Positions 7,910 to 16,379 are shown, counted from the stretch's first letter. The stretch: 33,541 bases of DNA from Erysipelothrix sp. (GCA_018335655.1 JAGXRX010000016.1:1-33541); one strand, 5' to 3'. Translations and numbers: made by a program. The notes: a model not told the origin generated them from the sequence alone.

Positions 7910-9312
7910 ACGTTTCCTTCAAAATGTTTTTCCATGCTTACTTCATCCATTGTACGATACGTTTTAGAGCGCATTAGGAATAGAATTCCTAAAACAGACC
8001 AAACTCCAAGTGCAATCATGGAAGGTGTCTCTAATGAAACAGGACTCATTGGAATAACAAGGAGTGCAATAAATGTTAATGAGAAGATTGAACCTAACCA
8101 ACCAAAGATTCGATTGCGTTTTAGTTCAAGGTCACTTTTATGACGAGATGCTAAGACGAGTGTGCTTGCACTTGTGTAAAAGAACCCAATTGCAGCACCG
8201 ACAGATGCCATATCTACAATCCAAAGTAAAGCTGCACGGCCTAACCAAGGAGCAATCAATGAAACGACTGCGATAAAGATTAATGATACTGTTGGTGTTT
8301 GTGTTTTTGGATGAAGTGTTTTAAAGGATTCAGGTAATGCACTTGTTTTTGCCATTGCAAAGAATAAGCGAGAAGAAGCATGCAAGAATCCATTAAGACC
8401 ACTTAGGATTGCACTCATGATTGCTGCTCCTAAGATCCAACGTCCTAAATCACCTGCGATGATTGTCACTGCACTTCCTGTTGCCCATGTTGAGTTTTCT
8501 TGAATAAATGTTGGCCATGGACCAACCATCCCTGTAATCAATGTTAGTAAGATATAAATCATTGCGCCAACGATGATTGAAAAAATCATAAGTTTGGCAG
8601 ATTTTCTTACATCAAAATTCATCTCTTCACTTGCTTGCGCAATGGTATCAAAACCTACAAAGGCCCATGGAGCAATCGCAATAATGGCTAGGATACCTTC
8701 AAATGGTGCTTTTTGATCAGAAAATAAAGGTTGAAGGTTTGAGAAGGATGCAACTGGTGATACGACAGCCCAGCCAAACAAGATCACAACTCCCCCAACA
8801 AGAAATAATGCAAGGAGTGATGCAAATCGACCAAACAACTTAACACCTTTATGATTTAAGTACGTAATGAGTAAAATAGCAACCGAAGCCATAATGACTT
8901 CCCCAAGATATACATTCCAACCTGCTATGGTGTAAAGAAGACCTTGTTGGAAGATTCCTGGAAACATTGCTCGTGAGATAAGTCCTAATGCTGTTGCATT
9001 AAGAGGAACGATGCTTAAATATGATAGTCCTAAAAACCAACCAGCAAAAAATGCATGAAAGCGTCTAAAACCGATGTATGCAAAGGTAAACTCACCTCCA
9101 GCAATCGGATATCGATGAATCATTACTCCATAATTCTTAGCGATGACAATCATCATGATTGCCGCAATACTCATTGCAATAACTGTTCCTAATGGTCCAG
9201 CATCAGGCAAAAACTTATTACCTGGTAATACGAATGCTCCCCATCCAATGATTGCTCCTACCGCAAGGGACCATACGCTAGAAGGGCTTAATTCTTTCTT
9301 TAATTGTGACAT
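7906..9312 (-). CDS. APC-superfamily amino acid permease
   Basis: This 468-residue protein has about twelve predicted membrane helices. The first helix carries AVGAIIGWGAFVLPG, the unwound-helix substrate-binding signature of APC transporters (compare GxGIF/GxGxF). AIAPWAFVGFDTIAQASEEM near residue 215 is the conserved helix-6 segment. It should import or exchange an amino acid or amine at the cytoplasmic membrane; specificity cannot be assigned. The start has AGGAGA upstream and follows a near-consensus promoter at 9336-9363. It overlaps the ATP-grasp gene downstream by four bases. Confidence 0.88.
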   Translation of the reverse strand: MSQLKKELSPSSVWSLAVGAIIGWGAFVLPGNKFLPDAGPLGTVIAMSIAAIMMIVIAKNYGVMIHRYPIAGGEFTFAYIGFRRFHAFFAGWFLGLSYLSIVPLNATALGLISRAMFPGIFQQGLLYTIAGWNVYLGEVIMASVAILLITYLNHKGVKLFGRFASLLALFLVGGVVILFGWAVVSPVASFSNLQPLFSDQKAPFEGILAIIAIAPWAFVGFDTIAQASEEMNFDVRKSAKLMIFSIIVGAMIYILLTLITGMVGPWPTFIQENSTWATGSAVTIIAGDLGRWILGAAIMSAILSGLNGFLHASSRLFFAMAKTSALPESFKTLHPKTQTPTVSLIFIAVVSLIAPWLGRAALLWIVDMASVGAAIGFFYTSASTLVLASRHKSDLELKRNRIFGWLGSIFSLTFIALLVIPMSPVSLETPSMIALGVWSVLGILFLMRSKTYRTMDEVSMEKHFEGNV

Positions 9313-9335
9313 GTGAAATTATTCTCCTGACTAAC

Positions 9336-9363
9336 ATTTTACGCTTAAGAAAATGTGTGTCAA
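9336..9363 (-). promoter_or_regulatory. Promoter of the permease/ATP-grasp operon
   Basis: The minus strand shows TTGACA (9358-9363), a 16-base spacer, and TAAAAT (9336-9341), followed after about 20 bases by the ribosome site of the permease gene. Confidence 0.72.
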
Positions 9364-9380
9364 GAAATATTTGACGTTGT

Positions 9381-9394
9381 TTAAAACGTTTTAA
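9381..9394. promoter_or_regulatory. 14-bp perfect palindrome upstream of the permease promoter
   Basis: TTAAAACGTTTTAA is a perfect palindrome centred on CG. It lies 17 bases upstream of the -35 box of the permease promoter. A CG-centred A/T palindrome resembles LacI-family operators, but no such regulator is encoded nearby. Function is inferred only from symmetry and position. Confidence 0.4.
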
Positions 9395-9418
9395 CAAGAT
9401 TATAATTGATTCTACACA

Positions 9419-9441
9419 AGAAAAAACCTCCTTACGGAGGT
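9419..9441 (-). terminator. Terminator of the phn/osmC operon
   Basis: On the minus strand ACCTCC, loop GTAA and GGAGGT form a six-pair stem followed by six T, placed just after the OsmC stop codon. Confidence 0.85.
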
Positions 9442-9444
9442 CAC

Positions 9445-9843
9445 TTAATCAATGTAATGAATGGTATAGGTAATTGTTCCTACTTGCGAAATCGTATTGT
9501 AGACTGAACATACTTTCGTAGCCAAATCAAATGATTTCTCGACAGCTACTTTATTTTGAATTCCTTTCACATGGACATCCAAATGTAAGGTTTCTATAGT
9601 CGCTGGTATTTCATCACGTTTGAATCCACTACTATGATAACTTACAGAATCAACAGTAAGTCGTTTCTTTTCAATGACATCAAGAAATGTAGAATGTAAA
9701 CATGAAATAAGGGCTGCTTGTAGTAATTTATAAGGTGTAGCTTGATGAGGTAACATGCCAATACTGACACTTCCCTCTTTTAGTTCTAGCTCACCATCAA
9801 AGTTATCTTTAAAGGTTACTTTTGCTTCAATCGGTTGTTTCAT
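9445..9843 (-). CDS. OsmC/Ohr family peroxiredoxin-like protein
   Basis: This 132-residue protein fits the OsmC fold in length and pattern. It has the two family cysteines, Cys48 in ALISCLHS (on the central helix) and Cys112 in KVCSVYNTIS, which in OsmC/Ohr proteins reduce organic hydroperoxides by a thiol/disulfide cycle. It starts directly after the stop of the last phnE-type gene (TAAATG), with the ribosome site inside the end of that gene, so it is the last gene of the ABC importer operon. A peroxidase in this place is unusual. Proteins labelled OsmC include several subfamilies, and the peroxide substrate is not known here. Confidence 0.8.
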   Translation of the reverse strand: MKQPIEAKVTFKDNFDGELELKEGSVSIGMLPHQATPYKLLQAALISCLHSTFLDVIEKKRLTVDSVSYHSSGFKRDEIPATIETLHLDVHVKGIQNKVAVEKSFDLATKVCSVYNTISQVGTITYTIHYID

Positions 9844-10668
9844 TTATTCTCCTGTCGCAAGTTTTTTACGTATGCGTGTTGATATCATTTCAATAATTAA
9901 GACAAAGATAACTAATCCAATAAGTAATGCTCCTGCATCACTCCAACGATATGCACTGATTGCGAAAATCAATGGAGCACCAATACCACCAGCACCTACC
10001 ATCCCTAAAATCGTTGCATATTTAACGTTGATTTCAAATCGATATATGGTTGTGGAGGCAAAGTTTGACATAAGTTGTGGGAAAATACCATATTGAATCT
10101 TTTGAATGGTATTACAACCACTTGCATCGAGTGCTTCAATAATTCCTGAATCTAGATCTTCAATGATTTCTGCAAATAGTTTCGCAAGCATACCAATTGA
10201 TGCAACACTTAGAGTTAGAACTCCTGTGAATGCTCCAGGTCCTGTGACACGAATAAACATTAAGGCATAAACTACAGCTGGGAAAGTACGAATTACGACG
10301 ATGACTGCAACACCAATTGATGCAACCCACTTCGGTACAATATTTCGTGCTGATAAGAAAGCGAATGGAATAGAGATTAATGCTCCAAAAATAGTTCCTA
10401 AAAATGCTATTGCTGCGGTTTCCATAATTAAAACAGGAACACCATCACGTGTTACAAAATCAAATAGGATTGTTTGATTAGGATTAGTGAGAGCATTGAA
10501 GATATTACGTGTAATAAGAACACCTTGAGCTGTAATACCTTGGTAAGGAATAAAGTCTCTAGCAACAACAAATATCGTAATAATTGCAAGCAATACGAAG
10601 AGCTTTAGAGCCCACTCATTTGGTTGTTTACGTAGTGCTTCTTTGATTTGTGGCTTCATAACACTCAT
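9844..10668 (-). CDS. phnE: Phosphonate-type ABC transporter permease (second PhnE)
   Basis: This 274-residue membrane protein has about six helices. The cytoplasmic coupling loop EALDASGCNTIQKIQYGIFPQL (positions about 175-196) matches the EAA motif of importer permeases, and YATILGMVGAGGIGAPL is the conserved PhnE C-terminal pattern. It overlaps the first permease gene by ATGA and has AGGAGG upstream. With the other permease it probably forms the heterodimeric membrane channel. A pair of PhnE genes is common in Bacillota. Confidence 0.87.
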   Translation of the reverse strand: MSVMKPQIKEALRKQPNEWALKLFVLLAIITIFVVARDFIPYQGITAQGVLITRNIFNALTNPNQTILFDFVTRDGVPVLIMETAAIAFLGTIFGALISIPFAFLSARNIVPKWVASIGVAVIVVIRTFPAVVYALMFIRVTGPGAFTGVLTLSVASIGMLAKLFAEIIEDLDSGIIEALDASGCNTIQKIQYGIFPQLMSNFASTTIYRFEINVKYATILGMVGAGGIGAPLIFAISAYRWSDAGALLIGLVIFVLIIEMISTRIRKKLATGE

Positions 10669-11516
10669 AACAACCTCCTGCGAATTTCACGTGAAATTGA
10701 TTCAATTACTAAAACAGTGATCATGAGCACAAGAAGTATTAATCCAACATCTGGATATACACGCCAAGCTAAACGCTCTGCCAATACAATACCAATACCA
10801 CCCGCACCAACATAACCTAAGATGGCTGCATTACGGATATTCATCTCAAGATTGTATAAAGAAAGTGAATAGTACTGCCCCCAAAGTTGTGGCATAATAG
10901 CAGTCCAAAATGCTTGAATACGACTTGCTCCTGAAGATAGAATAGCTTCAAAAGGTCCCATATCTGCGGTATCAATAAGTTCAAAGAACATCTTGACCAT
11001 AATGGTAAATGTAAATATTGCTATAGCAACTGTTCCTGCAAATGCTCCAGCTCCAAAGATAATCATCGCGAGTACTGCTAAAACAAGTACTGGTAATGTA
11101 CGTGCAATGGAGAAGAATCCACGGACAGCAAATTTTCCGATTTTACTTTGGTTTAATTCACTTGATGCATAGGCGAATGGTAAAGCAAAGACAACACCAA
11201 TAATTGTTCCCACAAGTGACATGAGAATTGTTGCTAACATAGGGTTTACAATATTATCAAAATAGAAATAATTCGGTGGAATCATTCTTGAAACAATGAC
11301 AAAAAACTGTCCACCACGACGCAGTAACATATCAAGTCTAAATCGTGTCATCGACACTGACCACACGGTTAAGAAAGTAATGATTGGTATTATAATCCAC
11401 ATTGCTGAAATAGCAGGTCGAACTACCTTACCATTAGATAAGACTAATGGAGGTGGTGTAATCCATTTCAACATTCTCGAAATGATGCCTTTAATCATAG
11501 CGATAAACGTCGCCAT
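10665..11516 (-). CDS. phnE: Phosphonate-type ABC transporter permease (first PhnE)
   Basis: This 283-residue integral membrane protein resembles the next gene. It has an N-terminal helix near residues 37-57 and about five more. The EAA-like loop EAILSSGASRIQAFWTAIMPQL lies near residue 190, followed by NAAILGYVGAGGIGIVL, the conserved PhnE pattern. Its start codon overlaps the phnC stop by one base (TAATG) with GGGAGAA upstream, and its own stop overlaps the second permease gene, so expression is tightly coupled through the operon. Substrate class follows the binding protein: phosphonate, phosphite or a related organophosphate. Confidence 0.87.
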   Translation of the reverse strand: MATFIAMIKGIISRMLKWITPPPLVLSNGKVVRPAISAMWIIIPIITFLTVWSVSMTRFRLDMLLRRGGQFFVIVSRMIPPNYFYFDNIVNPMLATILMSLVGTIIGVVFALPFAYASSELNQSKIGKFAVRGFFSIARTLPVLVLAVLAMIIFGAGAFAGTVAIAIFTFTIMVKMFFELIDTADMGPFEAILSSGASRIQAFWTAIMPQLWGQYYSLSLYNLEMNIRNAAILGYVGAGGIGIVLAERLAWRVYPDVGLILLVLMITVLVIESISREIRRRLL

Positions 11517-12283
11517 TATTTTTCTCCCATTAATTCATCTTCTGTAAGATCTCGACCATAGATCTCTTTAAGTGTTTCTCGATTGATTCCCTTAGCAGGG
11601 CCATCAAAAACAATAATTCCTTCTTTTATCCCAATGACTCGTCTTGCATATTTAAGCGCTAAATCAACGTGATGCATGTTTGCAACGACTGTAATATTTA
11701 GTGCTTCATTTATTTTTAAGAAGTCATTCATTACTTGGGCAGATGTAACAGGGTCTAGTGATGCCACAGGCTCATCCGCTAAGATAATGGAGGGTTGTTG
11801 TGCAACCGTACGTGCTAAAGCAACACGTTGTTGTTGACCACCTGAAAGTTGATCAGCACGAATGTATGCTTTTTCTAAAATACCAACTTGATCAAGCGCT
11901 TCTAACGCAATAATTTTGTCTTTTTTAGTATAAAAACTTAGCAAGCTTTGGATTATGCTCATATCTGCAACCCGTGCTGCTAATACATTCTTAATGACGG
12001 TAGTACGTTTAATCAAATTAAACGATTGAAACACCATTCCAATTCCTCGTCGAAAACGTCGAAGTGACTTTCCTTTAAGTGAAGACACTTCCACACCATT
12101 CACTTTGAGTGAACCTGATGTAATCGTATGCATTTGATTAATCGCACGAAGAAGTGTGGATTTACCTGCACCAGATAATCCGATAATCGCGACAAATTCA
12201 CCTTGCTCAATGGTTAATGACACCCCTTTTAGGGCTTCAACTCCATTTGGGTAACGTTTTACAACATCTGTAAATTGGATCAT
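11516..12283 (-). CDS. phnC: Phosphonate-type ABC transporter ATP-binding protein
   Basis: This 255-residue ATPase has Walker A GLSGAGKS at residues 35-42, signature [13 protein letters not shown], Walker B IILADEPVASLD and an H-loop in VVANMHHVDLA. It energises the two PhnE permeases. The longest frame starts at 12295, but that ATG is part of the purine-rich Shine-Dalgarno stretch GGAGGAAAG preceding the ATG at 12283, so I choose the latter. This also gives the usual PhnC N-terminus (MIQFTDVVKRYPNG). A strong hairpin separates it from phnD, which should make the binding protein more abundant than the ATPase and permeases. Confidence 0.9.
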   Translation of the reverse strand: MIQFTDVVKRYPNGVEALKGVSLTIEQGEFVAIIGLSGAGKSTLLRAINQMHTITSGSLKVNGVEVSSLKGKSLRRFRRGIGMVFQSFNLIKRTTVIKNVLAARVADMSIIQSLLSFYTKKDKIIALEALDQVGILEKAYIRADQLSGGQQQRVALARTVAQQPSIILADEPVASLDPVTSAQVMNDFLKINEALNITVVANMHHVDLALKYARRVIGIKEGIIVFDGPAKGINRETLKEIYGRDLTEDELMGEK

Positions 12284-12302
12284 ACTTTCCTCCATGAAAG
12301 AT

Positions 12303-12333
12303 AAAAAAAGAAGCGAGGGAGTCTCCCTCGCTT
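12303..12333 (-). terminator. Intra-operon terminator between phnD and phnC
   Basis: On the minus strand AAGCGAGGGA, a three-base loop and TCCCTCGCTT form a perfect ten-pair stem followed by CTTTTTTT. It lies eight bases after the phnD stop and 20 bases before the phnC start. Partial read-through would set the ratio of binding protein to transporter. Confidence 0.88.
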
Positions 12334-12340
12334 GATTAAC

Positions 12341-13366
12341 TTAGTTACCTGAAACGATGTCTCGTGCTTTACGAGCTCCGTCATAATCAGCATCAGTAAC
12401 CACTTTATATCCTTCATGGTTATAGATTTTAATTGCGGAACGTCCAAGTTCAGTTTGAGCAAGAGCGATAAATGCATTTGCGATAGCAGTTTTTAATTCA
12501 TCAGTCATATCAGGATGATTGTTTGATACTGAAATTGTATCATTGAAGATTCCTGGAGTAACACCGATTACAGGCATTTCAGTCCAGATAGCATCTGTAC
12601 GGCCCCAGTCACGAGTCCATTGTACATTGTAATCACGACGAATGTCAGCATAACCGACACCAACGTCACATTGTTCAGTTGCTAAGTTTTGAGCAATAAC
12701 TGAATATGAACCAGGAATAACTGGTTGTGTTAAGTCAGTAATCTTTTTGTTAAAGTTATCCATTAACCACATTGTAGGATATACATATCCTGCAGATGAA
12801 GTAGGTGATGATGATACACACCATTTAGCAGCGTTAACATCATCCCAAGTTAATGCAGTTCCAGCAGCAACTTTTTCGGCAATAGCTTTTCCAACAGCAG
12901 AAGGACCTGCATAGATTAAAGAGCGGTAGTAAGTTACTTGATTTTCTGAATCGCCTTCTGTAGGTTGGCCATCGTTCCAATCTTTCGCATTTTCACTGTC
13001 TTTGTTTAAACCACCACGTGTAGCAGCTAAAACAACTTCAGCACCTTCTTCAGAATATGCTACGTAAGTACCACCTGGTAAGAAACCAATGTGGGCTGTT
13101 CCAGCAGCTAATGCTTCCCCAGCAGCATTATAATCTGTTGAAACTTCGATACGTACAAACTTAACATCAAAACCTGATTTCGCCAATTCATCAATTAGTA
13201 ATTGACGTAGCGGAGCAGTAGCACCAAGGATTTGTCCTGGGTCACGGCTAGGTACAAAAAGCACTACGAGTTCATCAATCACATTATCTTCAGTTGCTGG
13301 AGCACAAGCTGTCAACACACCGAAGAACACAAATGAAATGATGAGTAATTTAAATATAGTCTTCAT
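12341..13366 (-). CDS. phnD: Phosphonate-type ABC transporter substrate-binding lipoprotein
   Basis: This 341-residue precursor has a type II signal peptide: KTIFKLLIISFVFFGVLTAC, with the lipidated Cys at residue 21. The mature part follows the PhnD/PBP family: an N-terminal strand with PSRDPGQILGATAPLRQLL, HIGFLPGGTYV, and CVSSSPTSSAGYVYP, where the Ser/Thr-rich loop normally binds the phosphonate group. It captures substrate outside the membrane for PhnC/PhnE. No C-P lyase genes are nearby, so the true substrate may be phosphite or another phosphorylated compound. Mycoplasma p37-type relatives have been linked to thiamine diphosphate. AGGAGGG precedes the ATG. Confidence 0.85.
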   Translation of the reverse strand: MKTIFKLLIISFVFFGVLTACAPATEDNVIDELVVLFVPSRDPGQILGATAPLRQLLIDELAKSGFDVKFVRIEVSTDYNAAGEALAAGTAHIGFLPGGTYVAYSEEGAEVVLAATRGGLNKDSENAKDWNDGQPTEGDSENQVTYYRSLIYAGPSAVGKAIAEKVAAGTALTWDDVNAAKWCVSSSPTSSAGYVYPTMWLMDNFNKKITDLTQPVIPGSYSVIAQNLATEQCDVGVGYADIRRDYNVQWTRDWGRTDAIWTEMPVIGVTPGIFNDTISVSNNHPDMTDELKTAIANAFIALAQTELGRSAIKIYNHEGYKVVTDADYDGARKARDIVSGN

Positions 13367-13377
13367 CTTACCCTCCT

Positions 13378-13392
13378 GTAAGCTTAGCTTAC
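13378..13392. promoter_or_regulatory. Palindrome in the phnD leader next to the ribosome site
   Basis: GTAAGCT, one central base, and AGCTTAC form a perfect 7-bp inverted repeat directly upstream of the AGGAGGG ribosome site of phnD. It could be an operator or an mRNA stem that limits access to the ribosome site. Confidence 0.4.
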
Positions 13393-13398
13393 TTCACA

Positions 13399-13437
13399 AA
13401 TATATCATAATTGAACCCTACGATTCAATGAATTGAA
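13399..13437 (-). promoter_or_regulatory. Putative phnD promoter with ATTGAA repeats
   Basis: On the minus strand TTGAAT (13423-13428) and TATATT (13399-13404) lie 18 bases apart. The -35 box is inside an inverted repeat, TTCAAT (13424-13429) and ATTGAA (13432-13437), with a further ATTGAA at 13410-13415. The repeats could bind a regulator of the phn operon. Both promoter and operator are inferred from sequence only. Confidence 0.4.
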
Positions 13438-13478
13438 CAAGACTTTGTTATTTTTTCTAATTTTTAATCAAATTTTGA

Positions 13479-13484
13479 TATAAT
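13479..13484 (+). promoter_or_regulatory. -10 box for the nucleotidase/purB/purA operon
   Basis: TATAAT lies 22 bases before the chosen ATG at 13507. No good -35 box is visible. The ATG at 13483, the first in the longest frame, is embedded in this box and so cannot be the start if the promoter is real. Confidence 0.5.
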
Positions 13485-13506
13485 GGGCACGAAAGGAATT
13501 GACTCT

Positions 13507-15018
13507 ATGATTCATTTACTTTGTACCAGTGATATTCATGGGAATTTGCTCAACTATGATGTAGCCTTAAATCAAAGCAAACCTTATGGACTATCCTCTT
13601 TACCAACACTTTTAGAAACATTTAATCGCTTAAACACTATACTCATCGATAATGGTGATGTCCTTCAAGGATCTGCCTTTGCTACCTATTTAAATACTCA
13701 TCCAAAAGCTAAGCACTCCATTGCGCTAGCGATGAATGCTTGCCAAGTTCAATACTTTAATCTTGGCAATCATGATTTCAATTACGGATTGGATGTGCTT
13801 TTCTCGTTTCTTAAAGAATTAGATGCTCCATGTATTAGCGGAAATGTCCATTACCTAGGAAAACCACTTGGACAAAGTGTTATTCATACCATTGAAAATC
13901 AAAAGATTGGCATTATAGGAGCTGTAACTGACTACATTCCACATTGGGAGAAACCTGAACATATTAAAGGAGTAACCTTTATTGATGTTTTATCCTATGT
14001 TAAGGCAGAAGTTGAAAGACTTCGACCACTTGTTGATCATGTTATCGTGGTATATCATGGAGGTTTTGAAAGAGATCTTGAATCTGGTGTCCCAACTGAG
14101 CGTTTAACGGGTGAAAACGTTGGTTATGCATTAAGTGAAATTGAAGGTATTGATGTTTTATTTACAGGTCATCAACATCGCAGTATTGCCCATGTTAAGA
14201 ATCAAAGTGCTCTACTTCAATGTGGTTTTGAAGGCATTGAAGTCATGCATGCTTCACTTGATAAACAAACATGGATTCCTTCTCTCATTGAACTATCAAA
14301 GTATCCAATGGTAGAAGACATTAAGAATTTATACCAAGATGATGTTAAACCCTTCGAAGCGTGGCTTAACACGCCATGTGGGGCACTTGATGAAGATCGT
14401 TATCAACTAGCAGATAATCTTCAAGATCGCTTAGTAAAACCAGCTCTCATTTCCCTCTTTAATCAAATCATGATGAAAGAGACTAATGCTGATTGTGCTA
14501 GTAGTTCCCTCTTCAATAGTCTTGTTGGGCTTCCTCAAAACCCAACTATGAAAGACTTATTGGCTGCTTATCCATTTCCTAATATCGTTGTGGTTAAAAG
14601 ACTTGATAAGCCTACTTTGCTTGCTTATCTTGAACAAAACGCATCTTTCTTCTCACTGGATGAAAAAGGGAATATTGTGATTACACCTTCCTTTGTTTAT
14701 CCTAAGAAGCAACTATACAATTACGACATGATTGATGGTATTGAATATACGATGGATATATCAAGACCTGTGGGTCAGCGTATTACTGAGTGTTTATTCA
14801 AAGGACAACCACTCGATGACGATCTTGTACTAAGATGTGCGATGAATAATTATCGAAGTGTCGGTGGTGGAGATTTCGCAATGATTGCGTCAGCACCAAT
14901 AGACTATGATACTGGTAAAGACATGATGACCTTGCTTGTGGAAGCATTAACCTCAAAACATGTTATCAAAGTCAACCATACTAACAATATAAAGATTGTT
15001 GCAGGAGAAAAGCTATGA
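13507..15018 (+). CDS. Metallophosphoesterase, 5'-nucleotidase/2',3'-cyclic phosphodiesterase family, no signal peptide
   Basis: This 503-residue protein starts at 13507, with an AAAGGA ribosome site; the longer frame begins inside a -10 box. The N-terminal metallophosphoesterase domain (about 1-255) carries the metal-ligand blocks CTSDIHGN (residues 6-13), LIDNGDVLQG, GNHDF near 86 and GHQHR near 220. The C-terminal half is a 5_nucleotid_C domain that contacts the nucleobase. Family members remove phosphate from nucleotides such as AMP or IMP. Most relatives of this length (UshA, YfkN) are exported, but this one begins directly with the catalytic strand and so should be cytoplasmic. It overlaps purB by ATGA, which ties it to AMP synthesis. 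Confidence 0.85.
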   Translation: MIHLLCTSDIHGNLLNYDVALNQSKPYGLSSLPTLLETFNRLNTILIDNGDVLQGSAFATYLNTHPKAKHSIALAMNACQVQYFNLGNHDFNYGLDVLFSFLKELDAPCISGNVHYLGKPLGQSVIHTIENQKIGIIGAVTDYIPHWEKPEHIKGVTFIDVLSYVKAEVERLRPLVDHVIVVYHGGFERDLESGVPTERLTGENVGYALSEIEGIDVLFTGHQHRSIAHVKNQSALLQCGFEGIEVMHASLDKQTWIPSLIELSKYPMVEDIKNLYQDDVKPFEAWLNTPCGALDEDRYQLADNLQDRLVKPALISLFNQIMMKETNADCASSSLFNSLVGLPQNPTMKDLLAAYPFPNIVVVKRLDKPTLLAYLEQNASFFSLDEKGNIVITPSFVYPKKQLYNYDMIDGIEYTMDISRPVGQRITECLFKGQPLDDDLVLRCAMNNYRSVGGGDFAMIASAPIDYDTGKDMMTLLVEALTSKHVIKVNHTNNIKIVAGEKL

Positions 15019-16379
15019 CCTATGAAAGTGCATTATCCTCACGTTATGGTTCTAAAACGATGCGTGAGCGATTCTCAAATCAACAGAAGTATAGTTTATG
15101 GCGTGAATGTTGGATTGCTTTAGCACAAGCACAACATGAAGCGGGTCTTGATGTTACTCAAGAGCAAATTGATGAAATGAAGTCTTCACAAGACGTTTTT
15201 GATTGGGATCAACTAGAACGTCTAGAAGCAACACTTAAACATGATGTCATGGCTCATATTCATCACTATGCTCAATTGTGTCCTCTTGCTGCGCCAATTA
15301 TTCATTTAGGAGCGACGAGTGCCTTTGTGAGTGATAATGCTGAAATGATTCAATATCATCATGCTCTAAATGAGTTAGAAGATGATCTTATGTTAATACG
15401 TCATCAACTTATGCGCTTTATTATGGCCACAGCTCATGTACCAACCGTGGGTTATACCCATTATCAAGTAGCTCAACCCACAACTATTGGTAAACGCTTT
15501 GCCATGTATCTTCAAGACATTGATTTAGCACTTGAAGAACTTAAGTTTACTCAATCAACACTACGTACATTAGGTGTTAAAGGAACCACAGGTACTCAAG
15601 CTAGTTTTCTAAGTCTTGTGAATAATAATGAAGCTTTAGCCCAAGACATTGAAGACAAAGTGATGAAAACCTTAGGATTAAAGCCATTAACGATTACCGG
15701 TCAAACCTATACTCGCTTAATGGATGTTAAGATATGCAATACTCTTGAAATGATTGGTGCTGCTGCAGGAAAATTTGCTCAAGATATGCGTTTAATGATG
15801 CATGATGGGATTGTCTTAGAACCTTTTGGACAAAACCAAGTTGGTTCCTCTGCCATGCCATATAAGCGAAATCCAATTCTAAGTGAAAAGATTAGTGGAT
15901 TATCACGAAAACTTATTCTTGATTGCACAAATGCTTCAATGACAGCATCAACGCAATGGTTTGAAAGAAGTCTTGATGATTCTTCTAACCGTCGCTTACT
16001 TATGCCTGAAGTATTCATTCTAACAAGTGAAATCACTCAAAGCATGATTAAGATTACTCAAGGTTGTGTCCTTCAAGTGCAAGTCAATGATGCGTTATTT
16101 AAAGAACATCATGTGATGCTTTCAATTGAGAATATCCTTATGGCCCTGGTACAAATGGGTGGTGATCGCCAAATTTGGCATGAAACACTAAGAACACTAA
16201 GTCTTTACCATCGCCAACACAATACGATGGATGAATTTGTAGAAACACTTCAAGCTCAAGTAGGTTATAATCTTTCTGTGCATCAACTTAATGATGCAAT
16301 GGATCCTAAAAAATTAGTGGGCTTAGCCCCACAACAAGCCTTAAACTATGTGAAAGAGAGCCAAGAACGTTATGATTAA
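15015..16379 (+). CDS. purB: Adenylosuccinate lyase
   Basis: This 454-residue cytoplasmic enzyme of the fumarase/aspartase superfamily splits adenylosuccinate to AMP plus fumarate, and SAICAR to AICAR plus fumarate. The family signature SSAMPYKRNP is at about residues 277-286, preceding the flexible loop. GYTHYQVAQPTT near 150-162 includes the catalytic His region, and ENILMALVQMGGDRQ is a conserved C-terminal segment. The start overlaps the nucleotidase stop (ATGA) and the end overlaps purA by 8 bases, so the three are translationally linked. With PurA it converts IMP to AMP. No other de novo purine genes are in the window, so the pair may serve salvage. Confidence 0.95.
   Translation: MTYESALSSRYGSKTMRERFSNQQKYSLWRECWIALAQAQHEAGLDVTQEQIDEMKSSQDVFDWDQLERLEATLKHDVMAHIHHYAQLCPLAAPIIHLGATSAFVSDNAEMIQYHHALNELEDDLMLIRHQLMRFIMATAHVPTVGYTHYQVAQPTTIGKRFAMYLQDIDLALEELKFTQSTLRTLGVKGTTGTQASFLSLVNNNEALAQDIEDKVMKTLGLKPLTITGQTYTRLMDVKICNTLEMIGAAAGKFAQDMRLMMHDGIVLEPFGQNQVGSSAMPYKRNPILSEKISGLSRKLILDCTNASMTASTQWFERSLDDSSNRRLLMPEVFILTSEITQSMIKITQGCVLQVQVNDALFKEHHVMLSIENILMALVQMGGDRQIWHETLRTLSLYHRQHNTMDEFVETLQAQVGYNLSVHQLNDAMDPKKLVGLAPQQALNYVKESQERYD

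Noticed and set aside
13483-13506. Upstream ATG of the longest nucleotidase frame
   Set aside because: The ATG is embedded in the -10 box. The ATG at 13507 follows AAAGGA and gives the family's usual N-terminal strand.
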